Positions 59,206-64,000 of a stretch of DNA of 64,000 nucleotides are shown here, piece after piece. Position 1 is the stretch's first letter. Every line of letters begins with the position of its first letter. Source of the stretch: an uncultured bacterium. GTDB taxonomy: Bacteria > Actinomycetota > Coriobacteriia > Coriobacteriales > Atopobiaceae. The DNA lies in the NCBI GenBank assembly GCA_905215465.1, contig CAJMPT010000005.1, positions 13,825 through 77,824 on the forward strand, in the 5' to 3' direction. The position numbers and the translations under genes are program-made. Below the pieces are notes generated by a model. That model was not told the DNA's origin. It did no database searches and saw only the letters and a list, made by a program, of their open reading frames with translations.

Positions 59206-59327
59206 CTACGTTTGCGTTTTACTGCGAGGGGCCTGAGTAACAAGGAGAAATCACCCGCATTTGCCCAGTTGGCGAGAGCCCCAATTGGGCAGCTACTCGC
59301 AAGGTCTACAACAAAACGCAAACGTAG
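59206..59327. repeat. 122-bp structured inverted repeat
   Basis: Perfect 15-bp outer arms CTACGTTTGCGTTTT/AAAACGCAAACGTAG (59206-59220/59313-59327). Inside, GCGAG/CTCGC pair, and a further stem TGCCCA-TTGG/CCAA-TGGGCA lies at 59262-59291. It would fold into a branched RNA or extrude a cruciform. It separates two gene remnants. Confidence 0.6.
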
Positions 59328-59354
59328 GTCGCTTCGCAACAACAGAACTGTCCG

Positions 59355-59540
59355 TCAGCGCTCCAGCGACTTGACCAGCGCCTTGCCAATCTCGTGCGGA
59401 ATGCCCGTGACCAGCGCGTTGCCCATGCAGAAGGCGCGGTGGCCATCGCTCATGCCCGTGTTTGTCCACCCCCGCGGAAAGCACTGCAGCCGATCAAGCT
59501 CGTCGGGAACAAGACGACGTATAGTCAAACGCAAGGTTAG
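59355..59540 (-). pseudogene. C-terminal remnant of a DNA cytosine-5 methyltransferase
   Basis: About 60 residues match the end of C5-methyltransferases: IRRLVPDELDRLQCFPRGWT is the motif IX-like start, and FCMGNALVTGIPHEIGKAL is motif X. All catalytic motifs (PCQ, ENV) are absent. It ends at an intact stop, so only the 3' end survives. It is transcribed toward gpmA, away from the HNH endonuclease gene whose start it nearly touches. Confidence 0.68.
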
Positions 59541-59574
59541 CCATTTTGAAGCAAGCTGATGCGAGGTTGTAGCC

Positions 59575-60609
59575 ATGTATTTCGAGACAATCGAGAGCTC
59601 AATTTACTGCCCCTCGTTGCGCAGAGCCGAAAAGCTCGTTCCCCCGGAATTCCTCATCGGGTACAAGTGGTTCAAAGATCATGAGGGTGAGCATCTCGAA
59701 AGGCTACCCTTTGCGGACACCCTGTCAGAACCTCTCCCCATTACGCTTGTAAGGCAATCGGGTATTCACAGCCCCAGCGAGAATATGGCTACATACAAGG
59801 ACCCAAGGCACCACTATGCCCTTTCTGTCCATACTTCCAAGCAGAGCCGTTATGCCGATCAGCCTATTTTCAAGTTGGATGACAATACTTGGATCCTTGA
59901 TTACGAAGGCCACTCAGGGGCAGACTTGTCTCAAAACTACAACAAGCTTCTAGACAACTGCCTAAGAGATGGGGTTCCCGTCGGCGTCATAACCGCAGAA
60001 GCAGGGGAAGGCTATTGCGTTCGCGGCCTCGCTTTTGTCGAAAGCCACGACATACTTACTAACCATTTTATCTTGCATGGTCCCGTCAATGCCATCACTG
60101 AAGCGGCACACCGCTTTGATTATCCCGACGTCTCTGGAATAGATCAAAGTGATCTTGCATCGCTTCGCAATGCAGCCGATCCGGCCGAGGAACCCGACCA
60201 AAGAATTCGAGAAACAATCGAACACATTCGTCGAGAAGGCCAGCAGAAATTCCGCAGTTCTTTAATCGACGCCTACGAAGGGGAATGTGCCGCAACGGGG
60301 ACCAATGTACAAGAAGTTCTTCAGGCGGCCCACATTGTTCCCTATCGCGGGTCATGCTCTCAAATTGAAAGCAACGGTATCCTTTTCCGAGCTGATATTC
60401 ATCTGCTATACGACTCTCACCTCCTGTCGGTCGAGCCGAACACTCACCGAATTCGCTTGTCGAAAAAAATCGTCAACTCCAGTTATTCAGCTTTAAGAAA
60501 CCGCAAAATTCGCATTCCGAAGGACAATGCGCTAAGGCCAGACGATCATAGGCTGGCCCTCCATTTTCAGCGCTTCTCTTTTGAGAACAGGGAGATCGGA
60601 TTCGCCTAG
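59575..60609 (+). CDS. HNH-family endonuclease, likely a restriction enzyme
   Basis: A 344-residue protein. The C-terminal HNH_2-type domain (~230-310) shows Cys in EGECAATG, VLQAAHIVPYRG with the first catalytic His, then SNGILFRADIHLLYDSHLLSV with Asn and His. The N-terminal ~220 residues are unassigned and probably read DNA. Its GC content is visibly lower than its neighbours, a sign of transfer. A methyltransferase remnant abuts its start, so it was probably part of a type II R-M system that lost its methylase. GAGG lies 8 bases before the ATG. Confidence 0.8.
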   Translation: MYFETIESSIYCPSLRRAEKLVPPEFLIGYKWFKDHEGEHLERLPFADTLSEPLPITLVRQSGIHSPSENMATYKDPRHHYALSVHTSKQSRYADQPIFKLDDNTWILDYEGHSGADLSQNYNKLLDNCLRDGVPVGVITAEAGEGYCVRGLAFVESHDILTNHFILHGPVNAITEAAHRFDYPDVSGIDQSDLASLRNAADPAEEPDQRIRETIEHIRREGQQKFRSSLIDAYEGECAATGTNVQEVLQAAHIVPYRGSCSQIESNGILFRADIHLLYDSHLLSVEPNTHRIRLSKKIVNSSYSALRNRKIRIPKDNALRPDDHRLALHFQRFSFENREIGFA

Positions 60610-60652
60610 CGTCACTAATGCATCCCGTTCGGCATCGTGATGCTTCATGGCC

Positions 60653-60832
60653 TCAGCGCGTGGCCTTTGTCATACCAAACTTGATGAGCCAGTCGATAAG
60701 GTCATCCATCTCGCAGCGAACAAACTCGCGGCACCACTCGGGGCATTCTTGCTCTTCGCAACCCTTGCAGTCCTTGATCATCCTCCAGATCTCTCTTCGG
60801 GCCTTAATGTGAATCGGCGACATAAATGCCAT
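60653..60832 (-). CDS. 59-residue Cys-rich protein
   Basis: A small protein MAFMSPIHIKARREIWRMIK followed by five Cys in DCKGCEEQECPEWCREFVRC, then MDDLIDWLIKFGMTK. The CxxC...C...C pattern suggests metal binding. GGAG lies about 8 bases before the ATG at 60832; an ATG three codons later is an alternative. Unassigned. It is convergent with the HNH endonuclease gene and might be part of that acquired segment. A hairpin covers its start codon. Confidence 0.6.
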   Translation of the reverse strand: MAFMSPIHIKARREIWRMIKDCKGCEEQECPEWCREFVRCEMDDLIDWLIKFGMTKATR

Positions 60833-60867
60833 GCTCGGCTCTCCTTTCTTGGGAAACCGAGCATGGC
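60828..60867 (-). promoter_or_regulatory. Start-codon-sequestering hairpin of the Cys-rich gene
   Basis: Perfect 11-bp arms GCCATGCTCGG (60828-60838)/CCGAGCATGGC (60857-60867). On the minus strand the start codon lies in the 3' arm and the ribosome-binding site AAAGGAG in the loop. Translation could be switched by opening the stem. Confidence 0.5.
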
Positions 60868-60990
60868 ATGATCAGCGCCTCGCAACACACGCTACTCGGC
60901 GATCCGATCAAAACGCATGATCATCCTTGATGCTCCATGAACTACAGAACCCCGCATCATAGGCAGTCCAAAAGCGTGCGTCCAGTAAAA

Positions 60991-61026
60991 CCGAGCTGGG
61001 CATGCGGAGGCAAACACCCAGCTCGG
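60991..61026. repeat. Hairpin downstream of the hipBA terminator
   Basis: CCGAGCTGGG pairs with CCCAGCTCGG. Its loop start (CTGGGCAT) matches that of the next hairpin, so the two may have arisen by duplication. Confidence 0.5.
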
Positions 61027-61047
61027 AAACAACAGTCAAATGGACGA

Positions 61048-61093
61048 GAAAACCGACCTGGGCATTCACGTGGGAACGCCCAGGTCGGTTTTC
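61048..61093 (-). terminator. Terminator of the hipBA operon
   Basis: GAAAACCGACCTGGGC pairs perfectly with GCCCAGGTCGGTTTTC, giving a T-tract in either direction. It lies 55 bp past the hipA stop and can serve the leftward hipBA message. Confidence 0.78.
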
Positions 61094-61147
61094 TTGGCAG
61101 CTCTTGGCGGGGAGACTCCGACGGTTCCAACGCCCCGCCCTTCTCGC

Positions 61148-62437
61148 CTACAGCAGAGTCAGCGTTCTTGCGCAGTTCTTCTCGACGCGCGGAAGAAGTC
61201 GGTCGCTTAGTTCAAGGGCACCGGGGATCCTTGCGGCGCACGCCTCCTCAAAGACCTCCTCCATAGCCTGAGGAATTGATTCCGCAAGGCGCCCCATCTC
61301 TTGAAGACACGCATCTTCAGTCATACCCACCTCCGCAAGGCGCTCTCCAAACTCGGAATCATTGGCACCAGCGTAACGGCGTATGGCGCCTTCCCCCACG
61401 CGTCCAACGCGATTCTCGCCACCTATGGACATCGCAAGCCTTCCGAAATCTTTGGTCCGGTCATAGGCAAGGCCAGATGCCACGTCGTACAACGGCGCCA
61501 GCACCGAGCCGTTTGCCGTCAGGAGAAGCGAGTAGTTCTTTGCATGAGCATCTGGAGCGCCAATCAGGCAGTTGAAAAACAGCATACGAGTAAACAAGAG
61601 GAGACTGACGGAGGACGAGTCGACGTCCAACAGCAGCTCAAGAATGTCCCTTGCCGTCGGACCGCCATCCGAGGTGTACTTCTGGTCTGGCATTACCCCC
61701 AAGGCCTGGCAAAGATCCTCTTGGTGAAGCCTTTTCACGCTTTGCCCCTGAGTAAGCCGGTCATAGCGAGCCACTATCAGAGCGGGCTCTCCACCAAAGA
61801 ACCGATATTCGACTTTTGCAGTTGGAATCCCCACCTTTGAGGCGGTCCTCATGCAAATGTATTCGTTCAGCGCCTCTAGCTTGAAGCCTTCCACGCCGTT
61901 CTTGAAGATATGCGTCGTAGGCGCGGACCCCAGGCACTCGCACCAGCGGCCATTCCTAAAGGCCAAGGCAAACTTTCCCTGGTTTCCTCCCAGAGACCAG
62001 CTCTCATCACGGCCCATCCACGTAGCGTCATAGTCAGTCCTTATGGATTTCAGCTTTGATGCGACTTCAACATCGCTGACCTCACGGTAGTCCCCAGGTC
62101 TACCAACAACTGCATCTACAGCATCAGGAGCGCAAAACTGGACTGCGCCTGGACAGTCCTGTCCAATGACCGATAGAAGCGCAATGGGGTTATTCGCGCT
62201 AATACCACTCTCTTTAGCAATTGCGCGCCGCTGTCTCTCGGAGTCCGGTAACAGGCCAAAGAGGAACGGACGGACGACACTCTGACCATATGCGCGGTTG
62301 GATAGCGGCATGGCGGCGGACAAGGGCACACCCGAGTAATCTGGACTGTATTCGAACCTCATTAGCCCATTGCGATTCTGGCTGAGGATCCCAGCCGGTT
62401 TACCGCAGATGAGGACCGCAAGCTCAGCTTTACTCAT
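61148..62437 (-). CDS. hipA: HipA-family serine/threonine kinase toxin
   Basis: A 429-residue kinase. The N-terminal HipA_N part (~1-100) includes GVPLSAAMPLSN and FLFGLLPDSERQR. The kinase domain has SLGGNQGKFAL (phosphate loop), LIVARYDR, the catalytic loop GAPDAHAKNYSLL with its Asp, and PLYDVASGLAY as the metal-binding DFG equivalent. E. coli HipA inactivates GltX by phosphorylation and causes persistence. Its ATG overlaps the hipB stop (ATGAGTAA). Confidence 0.93.
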   Translation of the reverse strand: MSKAELAVLICGKPAGILSQNRNGLMRFEYSPDYSGVPLSAAMPLSNRAYGQSVVRPFLFGLLPDSERQRRAIAKESGISANNPIALLSVIGQDCPGAVQFCAPDAVDAVVGRPGDYREVSDVEVASKLKSIRTDYDATWMGRDESWSLGGNQGKFALAFRNGRWCECLGSAPTTHIFKNGVEGFKLEALNEYICMRTASKVGIPTAKVEYRFFGGEPALIVARYDRLTQGQSVKRLHQEDLCQALGVMPDQKYTSDGGPTARDILELLLDVDSSSVSLLLFTRMLFFNCLIGAPDAHAKNYSLLLTANGSVLAPLYDVASGLAYDRTKDFGRLAMSIGGENRVGRVGEGAIRRYAGANDSEFGERLAEVGMTEDACLQEMGRLAESIPQAMEEVFEEACAARIPGALELSDRLLPRVEKNCARTLTLL

Positions 62438-62825
62438 CCAAGTTCACCTCGCCACCGACAATTGGGGGAAGGATGCCGTCCTCATAGCCATCGGCAGACA
62501 GCAGAGCCCTTATCAAATCGTTATAGCTTTGATTTTTAGGGTCCGTTTTAGCAGGATCGGCAGCGCTAGATCTTCTCTGCTTTGATGCGGCCGTTTTACC
62601 AGAGGCCTCTCCAACGTACAGGCCCAGCCCAAGCGCGGAAAGCACAGAGAGCAACTTGTCTAGCTGGACTCCAGCCGAGTCCCCCAGCTCAAGTGATGCG
62701 AGCATTCGCTTGGAAACGCCTGCATGCTGCGCAAGTTGGTCTCTCGTGAGGCCCCGCTCCTCCCGCGCTTGGCGCACGTAATAGCCGGCCTGTCTGGGAA
62801 TGGTTATCGGGCGTTTGTCCACCAT
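62430..62825 (-). CDS. hipB: HipB-family antitoxin and repressor
   Basis: A 131-residue protein. The HTH_3 domain (~15-70) is YYVRQAREERGLTRDQLAQH, then SKRMLASLELGDS. The C-terminal half is longer than in E. coli HipB and partly disordered (KTAASKQRRSSAADPAK). It binds HipA and represses the operon. The start is ATG at 62825 or the adjacent GTG at 62822; AAGGAG fits the GTG spacing better. Three palindromic operators lie just upstream. Confidence 0.9.
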   Translation of the reverse strand: MVDKRPITIPRQAGYYVRQAREERGLTRDQLAQHAGVSKRMLASLELGDSAGVQLDKLLSVLSALGLGLYVGEASGKTAASKQRRSSAADPAKTDPKNQSYNDLIRALLSADGYEDGILPPIVGGEVNLDE

Positions 62826-62837
62826 GGCTCCTTGTAG

Positions 62838-62905
62838 TGCAGAATTTTGCATGCTACTATAAAGTGCAATATTCTGCACGTCAAGGGATAGTGCAGAATA
62901 TTGCA
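62838..62905 (-). promoter_or_regulatory. hipBA promoter with three 27-bp-phased operators
   Basis: Palindromes TGCAGAATTTTGCA (62838-62851), TGCAATATTCTGCA (62865-62878) and TGCAGAATATTGCA (62892-62905) are exactly 27 bp apart. TTGACG (62884-62879) and TATAGT (62861-62856) are 17 bp apart, and the middle palindrome fills most of that spacer. This is a typical autoregulated toxin-antitoxin promoter. Confidence 0.85.
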
Positions 62906-62923
62906 TGCGGCAGTCTTCCTCGC

Positions 62924-63748
62924 CTAGAGCGTGCTCAGGATGGGCATGAGGTAGCGCGCGACGCCGGAGTCATCGCAGCTTGAGGTGGCGTGATTGGCTG
63001 CGGCAACGGCCTCGGGGAGGGCGTTTGCCATGGCGACGCCGTCGCCGGCGGCCTCGAGCATGGTGACGTCGTTGCTTGCGTCTCCGAAGGCAACGGTGTC
63101 GGCCACGTCAACGCCAAGGTGACCGCACAGCCAGCGCAGACCCGCACCCTTGTGAGCGCTCACGTCGGTGACCTCGACGTTGCAGGGCAGCGAGGAGGCG
63201 CGGCGCAGGGAGGCGTCGGCGTCAACGGCGGCCCAGACCTGGGACTTTGCTTCTTCCGTCATGAAGAAGACGTTTACGCGGCAGACGGTTCCGCAGGCGG
63301 CGAGCAGCTGGTCAAGCGTGCCGTCAAAGGGCACGCGAATGGACTTGAGCTGGGCGCGGGAAGCCTCGTCGACGGGCATCTCGTCCAGGTAGTGCCAGCG
63401 GTCGGCCAGTGTGTAGACCTTACTGTCCGCAAAGATGTCAAAGGTTACGGGAAGGTCCTCGACCTGGCGGTAGAGGGCGCGAACGGTTTCTTTGTCTATG
63501 CCAACCTCATGCAGAACGCTGCCGGTGTGTACATCACAGACGAGGGCGCCGTTGCAGCAGACCGCATAGCTGACGCTTGGGTGAGAGACCATCTGCTCGG
63601 GAATGCCGTTGACGTTGCGGCCGGTACAGGGCACAAACTGGACGCCCCTCTGCGCCGCAAGGTCCAAAGCCGCCAGATTCTCGGGCGTTATTATCTTGGC
63701 AGAGTTCAGAAACGTGCCGTCCATGTCAACGAATACCAGCTTGAGCAT
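62924..63748 (-). CDS. Cof-type HAD-IIB family phosphatase
   Basis: A 274-residue haloacid dehalogenase-fold hydrolase. Motif I is VFVDMDGTFLNS with the nucleophile Asp; motif II is FVPCTGRN; motif III Lys is in SAHKGAGLRWL; motif IV is VAFGDASNDVTML. The type IIB cap lies between. These enzymes dephosphorylate sugar phosphates and similar compounds; the substrate is unknown. Independent of hipBA. Confidence 0.93.
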   Translation of the reverse strand: MLKLVFVDMDGTFLNSAKIITPENLAALDLAAQRGVQFVPCTGRNVNGIPEQMVSHPSVSYAVCCNGALVCDVHTGSVLHEVGIDKETVRALYRQVEDLPVTFDIFADSKVYTLADRWHYLDEMPVDEASRAQLKSIRVPFDGTLDQLLAACGTVCRVNVFFMTEEAKSQVWAAVDADASLRRASSLPCNVEVTDVSAHKGAGLRWLCGHLGVDVADTVAFGDASNDVTMLEAAGDGVAMANALPEAVAAANHATSSCDDSGVARYLMPILSTL

Positions 63749-63902
63749 GCAATTCTCCCCTTGCGATTGGTTGCGGGAACATCATAGCGCGGCAGCAATG
63801 CCAAACTTGCGGCCACAACCAGGCTGCAAGGAAGAGCAAGCTGCGAAACGGCTAACTTGCAGGCATCTTGGGCGGCTCGGACACTCGCAAGGCGCCAAAC
63901 CC

Positions 63903-64000
63903 TGCGCAGAAGTCACCTTCGTGTGAGCAATTTACAAGCGGTTGTGCAGAAGTGGCCTTCGGGGACTGCGGCAGCATTTCCGCACCAATCCTAGCCGACC
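63903..64000. repeat. Partial third copy of the ~277-bp intergenic repeat family
   Basis: Two forward units (starting 63903 and 63954; cores GTCACCTTCGTGTGAG and GTGGCCTTCGGGGAC) match the units in copies 1 and 2. It runs to the window edge, so the inverted units, if present, are not seen. The rest of 63749-63902 shows nothing recognisable. Confidence 0.6.

Overview
This 64-kb window is high-GC DNA from an anaerobic, fermentative actinobacterium, most likely class Coriobacteriia (Atopobiaceae, Olsenella-like). This is an inference from gene content: a TsaB-RimI-TsaD fusion, a many-TM LuxR sensor, Tat-exported lipoproteins, a mannose-family PTS with a LevR-like activator, a rubredoxin-first rubrerythrin, and glycoside hydrolases next to GHKL/LytTR two-component systems. 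No database search was possible. I see no rRNA, tRNA or CRISPR array.

Layout. 1-1.5 kb: edge of an integrative element (integrase, excisionase-like protein, repressor) abutting the 3' end of guaA, a known island integration site. 3.4-5 kb: LytR-CpsA-Psr protein. 5.3-12.6 kb: a leftward levR-PTS(IIB-IIC-IID)-ceramidase-like-IIA-DUF1275 operon, bracketed by two same-orientation copies of a ~277-bp intergenic repeat. 13.2-15.6 kb: ychF and a polyferredoxin. 15.8-20.5 kb: GHKL kinase, LytTR regulator and a divergent Tat-lipoprotein GH3 enzyme. 20.7-22.7 kb: groES-groEL. 23-27 kb: ABC exporter and a double-headed membrane LuxR protein, then nadE. 29-33 kb: a REP-associated tyrosine transposase (RAYT) with REP palindromes, then a polar amino-acid ABC transporter. 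33-44 kb: two large circularly permuted GH3 enzymes, an AAA/DUF4143 ATPase behind a 4 x 33-bp repeat array, and a second LytTR/GHKL pair. 44-51 kb: a catabolic module (permease, hydantoinase-family protein, HExxH protein, FAD oxidoreductase) with a divergent Xre regulator. 51-58 kb: tsaB-rimI-tsaD, DUF3783, rubrerythrin, Fur/PerR, SDR, fucO. 58-64 kb: gpmA, a graveyard of gene remnants, a lone HNH endonuclease, a Cys-rich mini-protein, hipBA and a HAD phosphatase.

How it fits together. The organism appears to scavenge sugars: PTS uptake under LevR, and three exported GH3 enzymes next to two autoinducer-type sensor pairs. Oxidative defence is the Fur/PerR-rubrerythrin pair, and FucO fits fermentative aldehyde reduction.

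The most unusual signal is the intergenic DNA. It contains (a) hairpins with a conserved ~20-nt core and unrelated but perfectly paired outer arms; (b) REP palindromes, most of them ending within a few bases of a stop codon; (c) the ~277-bp repeat built from inverted units; (d) a 12-mer, GGCGAGAAGTGC, present six times; (e) the 33-bp repeat array; and (f) an array of guaA-end-like GGGAGTAAA sites beside the integrase module.
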